Shown one piece after another: positions 55,771 through 63,787 of a stretch of DNA of 64,000 nucleotides (positions are counted from its first letter, which is position 1; each line of letters opens with the position of its first letter). Under the pieces are notes generated by a model. The model had not been told where the DNA came from. It was given only the letters and a program-made list of their open reading frames with translations, and searched no databases. The stretch is taken from contig NZ_WTWY01000004.1 of NCBI RefSeq assembly GCF_009870825.1, positions 372,001 through 436,000 on the forward strand, written 5' to 3'. A program made the position numbers and the translations under genes. This DNA comes from Paenibacillus sp. USDA918EY (GTDB lineage Bacteria > Bacillota > Bacilli > Paenibacillales > Paenibacillaceae).

Positions 55771-56138
55771 TTTATCACTCCTTCCGTTGACAAAACATCA
55801 TATGAAAGAAAAAGAGAACCGGCAACGGCAGCTATACCCTCCGCAAGCGAAACGGGAATCCTTGGCATCCAAAGGGATGGCGGTTAGGCGGTTCAAATGT
55901 GGATGGCCGAACACGAACCATTCCCCGTCATGTCAGATTGATTGCATTTTCCGTGCTTGTAATATAAAATAGAATTAAAATTTTAAGATGATAGGCAAAT
56001 TTTGAAATTTATTTTTATTTCACGTCGTTTACATGATATTTCTAGTTTTTCTATTATCTTGATTCGCGGTTTGTTTTTATGTACACTAGCGAATGAAATG
56101 CCATGATTCTATTACACTAAGATGAGTAGGGAATACGT
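55771..56138 (+). promoter_or_regulatory. murR upstream region: promoter and TGAAAT inverted repeat
   Basis: A 368-bp gap. TTGATT (56059-56064), 17-bp spacer, TACACT (56082-56087) is a possible promoter. Upstream, TGAAAT (56003-56008) and ATTTCA (56017-56022) form an inverted repeat with an 8-bp spacer. The same TGAAAT element recurs at the murQ promoter, suggesting autoregulation by the RpiR-type protein. No gene is supported in the rest. Confidence 0.5.
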
Positions 56139-56999
56139 ATGTCAATCCACGATAACATTTTGATTAAAATTCGCGAAATGAAAGACAGTTTGACGCCGGT
56201 CGAAAAAATGGTGGCGGAATACGTTCTGCAAAACGTCGAGGAAATTCCCCATCTTTCCATCAAAAATTTGGCCCAGCTGACCAAAACGAGCGACGCGTCG
56301 GTGCTCCGTTTTTGCAAAACGATGGGTTATTCGGGCTACCGCAGTTTTATCGTCAGCATATCGGCATCGCTCGGTTCGATGGAAGAGCAGAAGGATCAGT
56401 ATACCGACATTCAGCCGGGGGACGACCTGTCCGTTATCATTTCCAATACGTCCAGGAACAACATCAAATCGATTGAAGATACGCTCAGCGTCATCGACAA
56501 AAACGAGGTGGACCGCGCCGTGCAGGTGCTGAGGAAGTCCAACCGCATCGTTTTCTTCGGCATCGGCGCTTCGGGCCTTGTCGGCATCGATGCGGAACAG
56601 AAGTTTTCGCGGATCAATAAAATGTGCCACACGTATACCGACGGCCACAGCCAATTGACGGCCGCGACGCTGCTCGACAAAGGAGACGTCGCCGTTTTCA
56701 TTTCCAATTCGGGCAAAACCTCGGAAATATTGGACTCGCTTGAAATCGCGAAAAAAAGCGGCGCCACCATCATCGCGATTACGAAATACAACAAAAGCGA
56801 GCTGGCGGACAAAGCGAACATCGTGCTGAACATTTCGACGCCGGAAGTGACGATCCGCAGCGGCGCCATGGGCTCGCGCATCGCGATGCTGACGATTATC
56901 GACATTCTGTTTGCCGGCGTGGCAAGCGCGGAATACAAAAACGTGAAGAAATATTTGACCAAAACGCATAACATCATCGCCGCTAGCAAACATCGCTAA
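56139..56999 (+). CDS. murR: MurR/RpiR-family transcriptional regulator
   Basis: A 286-residue regulator. The N-terminal HTH_6 domain (about 1-77) has EMKDSLTPVEKMVAEYVLQN and IKNLAQLTKTSDASVLRFCKTMGYSGYRSF. The C-terminal SIS domain (about 110-260) binds sugar phosphates: RIVFFGIGASGLVGIDAEQKFSRI and DVAVFISNSGKTSEILDSL. Located directly upstream of murQ, so a MurNAc-6-phosphate-responsive role is likely. ATG 56139 has a weak GTAGGGAA site. A terminator separates it from murQ, so the two have separate promoters. Confidence 0.88.
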   Translation: MSIHDNILIKIREMKDSLTPVEKMVAEYVLQNVEEIPHLSIKNLAQLTKTSDASVLRFCKTMGYSGYRSFIVSISASLGSMEEQKDQYTDIQPGDDLSVIISNTSRNNIKSIEDTLSVIDKNEVDRAVQVLRKSNRIVFFGIGASGLVGIDAEQKFSRINKMCHTYTDGHSQLTAATLLDKGDVAVFISNSGKTSEILDSLEIAKKSGATIIAITKYNKSELADKANIVLNISTPEVTIRSGAMGSRIAMLTIIDILFAGVASAEYKNVKKYLTKTHNIIAASKHR

Positions 57000-57009
57000 A
57001 ATCATGATC

Positions 57010-57048
57010 AAAGACACCGTTCTTTCGCTGAAAGAAGGTGTCTTTTTT
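57010..57048 (+). terminator. Terminator after murR
   Basis: AAAGACACC / GGTGTCTTT stem with inner TTCTTTC/GAAAGAA pairs, followed by six T. Confidence 0.9.
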
Positions 57049-57101
57049 CGTTTCCGCATCCGGTTCGAGGCGCGTACAAGCTAAAATTTAATAACAATAA
57101 T

Positions 57102-57120
57102 TTATTTTATAATAAAATAA
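57102..57120. promoter_or_regulatory. Perfect AT-rich palindrome before the murQ promoter
   Basis: TTATTTTATAATAAAATAA is an exact 19-bp palindrome, 14 bp upstream of the -35 element. It may be an operator or simply UP-element-like AT-rich DNA. Confidence 0.5.
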
Positions 57121-57134
57121 TATTTCAAAAACTG

Positions 57135-57163
57135 TTGACCAAAATGAAATTTCTCGTTAATAT
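57135..57163 (+). promoter_or_regulatory. murQ: Promoter of the murQ operon
   Basis: TTGACC (57135-57140), 17-bp spacer, TAATAT (57158-57163). The spacer contains GAAATTTC (57146-57153), an 8-bp palindrome including a TGAAAT half-site, and ATTTCA lies just upstream (57122-57127), so a repressor could occupy the promoter itself. Confidence 0.65.
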
Positions 57164-57317
57164 GAATTCAAGAAGAGGATTTGGCAAATATCAAAAGTGC
57201 GGTTTTGATACACATCATGTAGTGACAGACAACCTATATAAAACTACATATTGTGCCTTGATCCGTCTTTGGATTTTGCGACTTCCCAGAAATGAATATA
57301 TGGATAGGAGGATCGCA

Positions 57318-58232
57318 ATGGATGAGTATCTGGCGGGGCTGACAACAGAGGGAATCAATGAGCAGACTCGGATGATCGATGAATGCAGCACAGAAGAAAT
57401 GCTTCGTCTCATGAACGAACAGGATGCCAAGGTTCCGGCCGCCGTGGCTGCGGAAATACCGCAGATTTCGAAAGCGGTCGACGTTCTGCACCGCGTGCTT
57501 AAAAATGGCGGCAGAATGTTTTATATAGGAGCCGGTACTTCGGGCAGATTGGGCGTTCTGGACGCATCTGAATGTCCGCCGACATTCGGCACTGATCCTT
57601 CAATTGTGCAAGGTCATATTGCCGGGGGCGATGGAGCGCTGAGACTGGCTGTGGAAGGTTCCGAAGACAGTACGGAGGAGGGGGTTGCATTAATCGAGCA
57701 GTGCGGGGTTACGGACAAGGATGCGGTGATCGGCATCACGGCGAGCGGCAGTGCGGCATTCGTCATAGCGGCGCTTCGGAAAGCGCGCGAAATCGGAGCG
57801 GCAACGATCGGCGTCGTGAACAACAAAGCATCCAAATTAGAGACGGTCTGCGATATCTGCATTGCGCCTGTGGTCGGGCCTGAGGTGATCATGGGTTCAA
57901 CAAGGCTGAAAGCCGGAACTGCCCAAAAATTGGTTTTGAATATGCTCAGCACTTGTACTATGGTTAAGTTGGGCAAGACGTACGACAACCTGATGGTTGA
58001 CTTGAAGGCAAGCAACATCAAACTTCGGGATCGATCGATCCGCATCATCAAATCGGCGACAGGGGTCGATGACGCCAAGGCTGCTGCGTATTTAGAAAGC
58101 GCTTCCATGAATTGCAAGCTGGCGATCATGATGATCAAAACCGGGCTTGCGGCAGGTCCTGCCGAAGAGGCGCTGAACCGGGCCGACGGCAGCTTGAAAA
58201 AAGCAATCCATGAATTCAACCGGGTGGTTTAA
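57318..58232 (+). CDS. murQ: N-acetylmuramic acid 6-phosphate etherase
   Basis: A 304-residue SIS-domain lyase that cleaves the lactyl ether of MurNAc-6P to give GlcNAc-6P and D-lactate. ATG 57318 follows ATAGGAGG; the long upstream open frame runs through the promoter and is not coding. Signature sequences: VDVLHRVLKNGGRMFYIGAGTS, GRLGVLDASECPPTFGTDP, IAGGDGALRLAVEGSED and VIGITASGSAAFVIAAL, then GPEVIMGSTRLKAGTAQKLVLN. First gene of the cluster with an ABC importer and AnmK. A cre-like TAGAAAGCGCTTCCAT lies inside at 58093-58108. Confidence 0.96.
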   Translation: MDEYLAGLTTEGINEQTRMIDECSTEEMLRLMNEQDAKVPAAVAAEIPQISKAVDVLHRVLKNGGRMFYIGAGTSGRLGVLDASECPPTFGTDPSIVQGHIAGGDGALRLAVEGSEDSTEEGVALIEQCGVTDKDAVIGITASGSAAFVIAALRKAREIGAATIGVVNNKASKLETVCDICIAPVVGPEVIMGSTRLKAGTAQKLVLNMLSTCTMVKLGKTYDNLMVDLKASNIKLRDRSIRIIKSATGVDDAKAAAYLESASMNCKLAIMMIKTGLAAGPAEEALNRADGSLKKAIHEFNRVV

Positions 58233-58298
58233 GGGGATTTTAGTTTTCGCCTAAAGAAAAAACGAACTGATTTATATTTTCAAGGAGGCTTGTTTTTG

Positions 58299-59720
58299 AT
58301 GATGAAAAAGAAAATGCGCGTATTGGCTTCCGTGTTTGCGATCAGCATGGCTTTGACGACATTGTCCGCTTGCGGCGGCAAAGACGATAAATCCGCGAAT
58401 GCGGACGATCCGAATGCAAAAGACACGATCACGGCTTTGCTTCCGCCGGTGTCCGCGAACTTCCAAGACCGTTTTAAGGATATGGAAAAACAATTCAATG
58501 AAAAATATCCGAACCTGACGCTCAAAATCGAGCCTGCCAGCTGGGAGGACATGACGCAGAAGCTGGATACGCAGGTCAACGCAGGCAGCCCGCCTGACAT
58601 CGCCTTCATGGGTTCCGACGGCATTTCGAAATATGCGCAGAATGACATGCTGATGGATATTTCCGATGTGGCCACCGAAGATATGCTCAAAGATTATGAC
58701 CCTGCACCGCTTGAATACATGAAAAACGGCAAAGGCCTGTACGGCTTCCCGGCATACATGGAAGCCCATGCGATCGGCGGCAACAAAGAGTATTTAGAAA
58801 AAGCCGGCATCGACTATAAAAAGGTGCAAAAAGAAGGCTGGACCTTCGACGAGTTCCGCGAAGCGATCAAAAAGGGCGTCGTGACTGAAAACGGCAAAAC
58901 TTCCCGTTACGGATTCGTATTCGCAACAGCCGGCGTAACCTCCAAGGATTACCTCGGCATTCTCGTTAAAAGCGCCGGCATGCCTGCCGCATTCACAAAG
59001 GATCTGAAATATGCTTACACCAGCAAAAACTTCCTGGAAGTGCTGAAAGACATCCGCGTGATGATCGACGACGGCTCCATGCCGAAAGAACTCAGCTCCA
59101 TTGATGCCGGCAAACGCTGGAACATGTTCCTGACAGGCCAGACGATGATCACCGGTAAAGGCCTCGCCGTTTTCGAAAGATCCGCGAAGCTGAACAACGA
59201 AAAGCTGAAAAACAAAGACGACAGCGCCGTCAAAGGTTCCATTCCTGTTGAATATGTCGTGCTGCCCGTGCCGTCTTTTGCAGGGGCTGAGGCGCAAGCG
59301 AGCGTAGCTGTCGACGGTTACGTTACGTTCCAAGGCACCAAAGATCCAACCGCCGCCCACAAAGCCAACGTGGTTAAGGCAGCCAACTTCCTGTCCAGCG
59401 GCGAAATTGCGGCGACAACCAACAACGAGCTTTACGTAGCCCAAATTACGGAAAGCGGCAGAAAAGCGGCCGAAAGCATGCCTAGCGATCGCGATCCGGA
59501 TAACAAAGCAGCGGTGGAAGCGATGCTGAAAACAGCGGTGCCTGCCCGTCCGGACATCCCTACGGATCTTGGCGCAAAAGCCATCAAGCTTGAAGATGAA
59601 GTTATCGTGCCGAAGCTTCAAGCCCTGATCGCCGGCGAAATCACGCCGGAGGCGATGTACGAAGCGGTGAAATCCGCTGCGGTTCAAGCCTTCGGCGAAG
59701 ACGGCATCGTAAAAGACTAG
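58299..59720 (+). CDS. Binding lipoprotein of a CUT1 ABC importer, likely for (anhydro)MurNAc or muropeptide sugars
   Basis: A 473-residue solute-binding lipoprotein (lipobox LSAC). ATG 58299 lies 10 bp after AAGGAGG. MalE-family features: FKDMEKQFNEKYPNLTLKIEP, GSPPDIAFMGSDGISKYAQN, GLYGFPAYMEAHAIGGNKEYLEK-like segment and a C-terminal ITPEAMYEAVKSAAVQAFGEDG. Encoded between murQ and anmK together with two permeases, so its ligand is probably MurNAc, 1,6-anhydroMurNAc or a GlcNAc-MurNAc disaccharide; this is inferred from context only. A large hairpin without a T-run follows. Confidence 0.88.
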   Translation: MMKKKMRVLASVFAISMALTTLSACGGKDDKSANADDPNAKDTITALLPPVSANFQDRFKDMEKQFNEKYPNLTLKIEPASWEDMTQKLDTQVNAGSPPDIAFMGSDGISKYAQNDMLMDISDVATEDMLKDYDPAPLEYMKNGKGLYGFPAYMEAHAIGGNKEYLEKAGIDYKKVQKEGWTFDEFREAIKKGVVTENGKTSRYGFVFATAGVTSKDYLGILVKSAGMPAAFTKDLKYAYTSKNFLEVLKDIRVMIDDGSMPKELSSIDAGKRWNMFLTGQTMITGKGLAVFERSAKLNNEKLKNKDDSAVKGSIPVEYVVLPVPSFAGAEAQASVAVDGYVTFQGTKDPTAAHKANVVKAANFLSSGEIAATTNNELYVAQITESGRKAAESMPSDRDPDNKAAVEAMLKTAVPARPDIPTDLGAKAIKLEDEVIVPKLQALIAGEITPEAMYEAVKSAAVQAFGEDGIVKD

Positions 59721-59726
59721 AGAATA

Positions 59727-59770
59727 CAATTGGAAAGCCGTATGACTTCCATACGGCTTTCATCCAATTG
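59727..59770 (+). other. Large hairpin after the binding-protein gene
   Basis: CAATTGG + AAAGCCGTATG pairs with CATACGGCTTT + CCAATTG: 18 bp interrupted by a 3-nt bulge, with a 5-nt loop and no T-run. Probably a stabilising or processing structure. Confidence 0.7.
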
Positions 59771-59804
59771 CCTTTGAAAAGAAGTATGAAAGGGGTTTCG
59801 CAAG

Positions 59805-60707
59805 ATGACTGAATATGCCAAACCGATCAAACGGCGAAAAATAAAAGGCGATGCAGCATGGGGATATGCTTTTATAGCCGTGGCCCTTTTGGTTTTTGCG
59901 ATGTTTACGCTATATCCGGTAATCAGCGCACTCATCATCAGCTTCCAACAGTATAAGCCGCGGGGTTCGGAGTTCGTCGGTTTTGAAAATTATACGGCCA
60001 CATTCAAGGACTCGCTGTTCTGGAAGGCTGTCGTAAACACCATCGTCTATACGGTTTTGACCGTACCGGTGTCGCTTCTTCTCTCTTTTGCGGTATCGAT
60101 CATGATTCTGCCGCTGAAGAAAAAAATGCAGACGGTTTTCAAGGCGGTTTATTACCTTCCGGCCGTCGCTTCCGGCGTGGCGTTGTCCCTCGTTTGGCTG
60201 TGGATCTTCGATCCGATGCCTGTCGGAATATTTAACAAAGTGACTTCGTTTTTTGGCCTCGGGACGCATAACTGGCTCGGATCCAGCGCTTATGCCATGT
60301 TCTCGCTCGTTTTGATGGCTTGGCTGTCCAGTCACGGCACGAGTATCATCATTTATCTTGCCGCATTGCTCGGCATTGACGGTAGTTATTACGAGGCGGC
60401 TGAACTCGACGGAGCTTCGTTTTTGCAAAAGCTGTGGTACATCGTTGTGCCTTGCCTGAAACCGACAACCCTCTTCCTGCTGGTAACGGGCGTCATCGGT
60501 TCCTTCCAGGTGTTCCAGAACGCTTACCTGATGACGGGCGGGGGACCGGACAACGCGACGACGATGGTAGGTTTGCTGATCTTCAACAACGCGTTCAAAT
60601 ATTTCGAATTCGGCAAAGCCGCGGCGCAGTCGCTTGTACTTGCAGCCATTATCGCGCTCATTTCGGTCATTCAATTCAAATTCCTGGGCAAAGACGTGGA
60701 ATATTAA
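59805..60707 (+). CDS. CUT1 ABC importer, permease 1 (cell-wall sugar cluster)
   Basis: A 300-residue MalF/UgpA-type membrane protein with six helices. ATG follows AAAGGGG. EAA loop: SYYEAAELDGASFLQKLWYIVVPCL. Works with the permease encoded 19 bp downstream. No ATPase is encoded in the cluster, so a shared MsmX-type ATPase is expected. Confidence 0.92.
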   Translation: MTEYAKPIKRRKIKGDAAWGYAFIAVALLVFAMFTLYPVISALIISFQQYKPRGSEFVGFENYTATFKDSLFWKAVVNTIVYTVLTVPVSLLLSFAVSIMILPLKKKMQTVFKAVYYLPAVASGVALSLVWLWIFDPMPVGIFNKVTSFFGLGTHNWLGSSAYAMFSLVLMAWLSSHGTSIIIYLAALLGIDGSYYEAAELDGASFLQKLWYIVVPCLKPTTLFLLVTGVIGSFQVFQNAYLMTGGGPDNATTMVGLLIFNNAFKYFEFGKAAAQSLVLAAIIALISVIQFKFLGKDVEY

Positions 60708-60726
60708 AGGAAGGAGATGCAGCATT

Positions 60727-61587
60727 ATGTCGCTTTATAACCCTCATGCAGGGAGACCTCAGCTCCGGCTCGCCAGAAACACGATTCTGATCGCCATTCT
60801 TCTGGTATTCGCGCTGGCAACCCTGTTTCCGATCTACTATATGATTATTTCTTCCTTTGGTGAACCCGTTGAAGCCGGGGCCATGGATTACAGACTGATC
60901 CCGGGCAGTTTTTCTCTGGAATCATACAAATTTTTCTTCGAATTCAGCGAATACACCTACCGCTGGCTGCTGAACTCCTTGATTGTCGCTACCACGGTTA
61001 TGGTCACCAACGTATTGTTCGCCAGCATGGCGGGATATGCGTTTTCGAAAATCAAATTCAAAGGCAGAGCGCTCATTTTCTCGCTGCTGCTGATCGCCAT
61101 GATGATTCCTTATCAGGTGACGCAAGTTCCGCTGTATATTTTGATCGTCAATATTTTTCATATTCAAAACACGTATACGGCATTGATTTTGCCGGGTCTG
61201 GTCACCGTGTACAACATCTTTCTCGCAAAGCAGTTCATGAGCAGCATCCCGAACGAAATTTTGGAATGCGCCAAAATCGAAGGCTGCAACCAGTTCCAAA
61301 TCTATTTCCGTATCATCATTCCGTTATCCAAAACGGTACTTGCGGTCATGGCCATTTTGACCTTCATGGATAACTGGAACACGTTTTTCTGGCCGTTCCT
61401 GGTCACCAACTCCATGGATATGCAGACGATCCAGGTCGGACTGAAAAACTTCCGTTTTGCGAATACGACTTATTTTGCGCCGATGATGGCAGGGGCGACC
61501 ATTTCCGCACTGCCGATGTTCATCCTGTTCTTCAGCCTGCAAAAATACTTCCTGGAAGGCGTTACCGTAGGTGCGGTGAAGGGCTGA
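60727..61587 (+). CDS. CUT1 ABC importer, permease 2 (cell-wall sugar cluster)
   Basis: A 286-residue MalG-type membrane protein. ATG 60727 follows AAAGGAAGGAGATG. EAA loop: EILECAKIEGCNQFQIYFRIIIPLS, with Cys and Ile replacing the usual Ala residues. FMDNWNTFFWPFLV is typical. The gene ends 4 bp before anmK, linking transport with anhydroMurNAc kinase by translational coupling. Confidence 0.92.
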   Translation: MSLYNPHAGRPQLRLARNTILIAILLVFALATLFPIYYMIISSFGEPVEAGAMDYRLIPGSFSLESYKFFFEFSEYTYRWLLNSLIVATTVMVTNVLFASMAGYAFSKIKFKGRALIFSLLLIAMMIPYQVTQVPLYILIVNIFHIQNTYTALILPGLVTVYNIFLAKQFMSSIPNEILECAKIEGCNQFQIYFRIIIPLSKTVLAVMAILTFMDNWNTFFWPFLVTNSMDMQTIQVGLKNFRFANTTYFAPMMAGATISALPMFILFFSLQKYFLEGVTVGAVKG

Positions 61588-61591
61588 GCCG

Positions 61592-62785
61592 ATGAAGCGC
61601 GAAACTTTGGATTTGCATGCAAGCCGCTATGCCGTGGGACTTATGTCCGGCACGTCAGTGGATGGAATAGATGCAGCACTAGTACAAATATCGGATGCCT
61701 CCGACGAGGGAGTATCCGTCCGATTGATCGCCTTTGAAAATACGCCTTATCCGGCAGCCGTCAGGCAGGAGATTTTCGACCTGTTTGATCCGACCAAGGC
61801 TACGATCGACAAAGTCGGCTGCATGAACGTACTGCTGGGCGAGCTGTCCGCGGAAGCGGCGCTTGCCGTCATCAAGGCGGCGGGGCTGAAGCCCGCGGAT
61901 GTCGCCGTCGTCGGCTCGCACGGCCAAACGATTTATCATGCGCCGGAACCGGAAAAACGGCATGGCTACGACATTCGTTATACGGTTCAGATCGGGGAAG
62001 GATCGGTCATCGCCGCGCGGACGGGAATTCCGTGCGTGACCGATTTTCGCCCCGCCGATATGGCGGTAGGCGGTCAGGGGGCGCCGCTCGTTCCGTTTAC
62101 GGAATACCTTCTGTACAGGGAAGCGAACCGCACCCTCCTGCTGCAAAACATCGGCGGCATCGGCAACATGACGGTGATTCCTGCCGGCTGCCCGCCGGAG
62201 CAGGTGTACGCGTTCGATACCGGACCGGGCAACATGATCATCGACGGCGTCGTCGAGCGGCTGTATCCCGGGCAAACGATGGATGCCGGCGGGGCCATTG
62301 CCGGCCGCGGAACTGTCGATGAAGAGCTGTTGGAACTGCTAACGAAGGAACCTTATTATTCACAGCCGCTCCCGAAGTCCACCGGGAGGGAGATGTTCGG
62401 TTCGGTCTACATCGACCGGGTGCTGGACATCGCCAAACGAAAGGGCATGAAAGCGGAAGACGTGGTGGCGACCGTAACGATGCTGACGGCCTGGTCGATC
62501 GGCGATGCGTACCGCCGTTACGTACGGGACCGTGCGCCGGCCGACGTCTTGATCGTTGGCGGAGGCGGCAGCTATAACCCGGTTCTGGTCGGCTTCTTGC
62601 GCCGTGTAATGGAGCCGATGGGAGTTCAAGTGATGACGCAGGAAGCTATCGGCCACAGCAGCGACGCAAAAGAAGCGGTCGCGTTTGCGCTCCTTGCCGA
62701 TTATGCGATGAATCGGCAGCCGAACAATCTCCCGAATGTCACCGGAGCCGCTAGGCCCGTCATCATGGGGAAAATCAGCTATTAA
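61592..62785 (+). CDS. anmK: Anhydro-N-acetylmuramic acid kinase
   Basis: A 397-residue kinase that opens and phosphorylates 1,6-anhydroMurNAc to MurNAc-6P, the MurQ substrate. ASKHA-fold motifs: GLMSGTSVDGIDAALVQI, GSHGQTIYHAPEP, TDFRPADMAVGGQGAPLVPFTE (split here: the GGQGAPLVP core), NIGGIGNMT, FDTGPGNMIID and LIVGGGGSYNPVL. ATG 61592 is 4 bp after the permease stop. In Gram-negatives the substrate comes from lytic transglycosylases; here it is placed with an ABC importer, suggesting uptake of anhydro sugars from outside. Confidence 0.95.
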   Translation: MKRETLDLHASRYAVGLMSGTSVDGIDAALVQISDASDEGVSVRLIAFENTPYPAAVRQEIFDLFDPTKATIDKVGCMNVLLGELSAEAALAVIKAAGLKPADVAVVGSHGQTIYHAPEPEKRHGYDIRYTVQIGEGSVIAARTGIPCVTDFRPADMAVGGQGAPLVPFTEYLLYREANRTLLLQNIGGIGNMTVIPAGCPPEQVYAFDTGPGNMIIDGVVERLYPGQTMDAGGAIAGRGTVDEELLELLTKEPYYSQPLPKSTGREMFGSVYIDRVLDIAKRKGMKAEDVVATVTMLTAWSIGDAYRRYVRDRAPADVLIVGGGGSYNPVLVGFLRRVMEPMGVQVMTQEAIGHSSDAKEAVAFALLADYAMNRQPNNLPNVTGAARPVIMGKISY

Positions 62786-62818
62786 TCTATCATCAAAAAC
62801 ACGGAGGTGCCGCTGGAC

Positions 62819-63784
62819 ATGATTCATACCTGGGATGGGAAGTACACGCAGGCGGTAATCGATTTGTGGAACGAAGAAGCGGTGAAAGACGGGTACAAGG
62901 AGCTGAATGAGCAAAGCTTCGAACGGATTTTTGCTTCCAGTCCTTATTTCGACAAGCTGGGCACGTTTGTCCTGATCGAAGACGGGCGGGTAACGGGTTT
63001 TGCCTGCGGATGCACCGGCGACGACCTGCCGCTTGGCGACATTGCCGGGTACATCACCTGCATCGTGCTGGAGCAGGGGAGCCGGACGGACGAACATTAT
63101 AAGCAGCTGCTCGACGCCGTCGAAGGCCGGTTCCGCGAGCTCGGCAAAAAGCAGGCGGACGTTCTGTTTTTTAACCCGATGATGCTGCCGTGGTACATAC
63201 CCGATACGCCGCGGCATGAGCACAACAACGCCCCGGGCGTGCCGGTGGGAAGCAGGCTGCATTCCTTTTTGCTGAGCGAAGGATATGCCGAACGGGCGAA
63301 GGAATGCGCAATGTATTTGAATCTCGAACCGTTTTCCATGCCGGAGGAAATCCGCGCCAAAGAGCGGAAAGCTGCTGAAGAAGGATATCAGACGGGGCTT
63401 TTCGACAGCGCTAATCATGAAGGCGTGGCTGAAATGCTTAAGGGTTTGAACAACCCGCTGTGGGAAAAGGAAATCGGCAAATGCACGTCGGACGGCACGC
63501 CGGTGGTCGTTGCGGCGCATGGGCGGCAGGTCGTCGGTTTTGCCGGGCCGGTCATTCGCCAGGATAACGGGCGGGGTTATTTTGCCGGCATCGGGGTGCA
63601 TCCCGAGCACGAAGGGCACGGGCTGGGAACGATCCTGTTCTTTAAGCTGTGCGAAGCGTTCAAAGCGATCGGGACCGATTATATGTCGTTGTACACAGGC
63701 AGTACCAATCCGGCGATCCGGATTTATGAAAAAGCAGGCTTCCGAACCGTTAAACAATTTTCAGTCATGAGAAGGGAGTTTTAA
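62819..63784 (+). CDS. Two-domain GNAT acetyltransferase
   Basis: A 321-residue protein. ATG 62819 is preferred over GTG 62807, which touches the GGAGG site. The N-terminal half (about 1-150) has a GNAT-like fold without a clear acetyl-CoA loop (VLIEDGRVTGFACG, IAGYITCIVLEQGSRTDEHY). The C-terminal half has the full motif: YFAGIGVHPEHEGHGLGTIL and STNPAIRIYEKAGFRTV. Encoded between anmK and a PIG-L deacetylase, it could act on an amino sugar (glucosamine or muramic acid derivative); the substrate is inferred from context. Confidence 0.85.
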   Translation: MIHTWDGKYTQAVIDLWNEEAVKDGYKELNEQSFERIFASSPYFDKLGTFVLIEDGRVTGFACGCTGDDLPLGDIAGYITCIVLEQGSRTDEHYKQLLDAVEGRFRELGKKQADVLFFNPMMLPWYIPDTPRHEHNNAPGVPVGSRLHSFLLSEGYAERAKECAMYLNLEPFSMPEEIRAKERKAAEEGYQTGLFDSANHEGVAEMLKGLNNPLWEKEIGKCTSDGTPVVVAAHGRQVVGFAGPVIRQDNGRGYFAGIGVHPEHEGHGLGTILFFKLCEAFKAIGTDYMSLYTGSTNPAIRIYEKAGFRTVKQFSVMRREF

Positions 63785-63787
63785 GGA

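Noticed and set aside
57135..57317. In-frame N-terminal extension of murQ.
   Set aside because: It covers the promoter and upstream AT-rich region, whereas ATG 57318 follows ATAGGAGG and gives the normal MurQ length.
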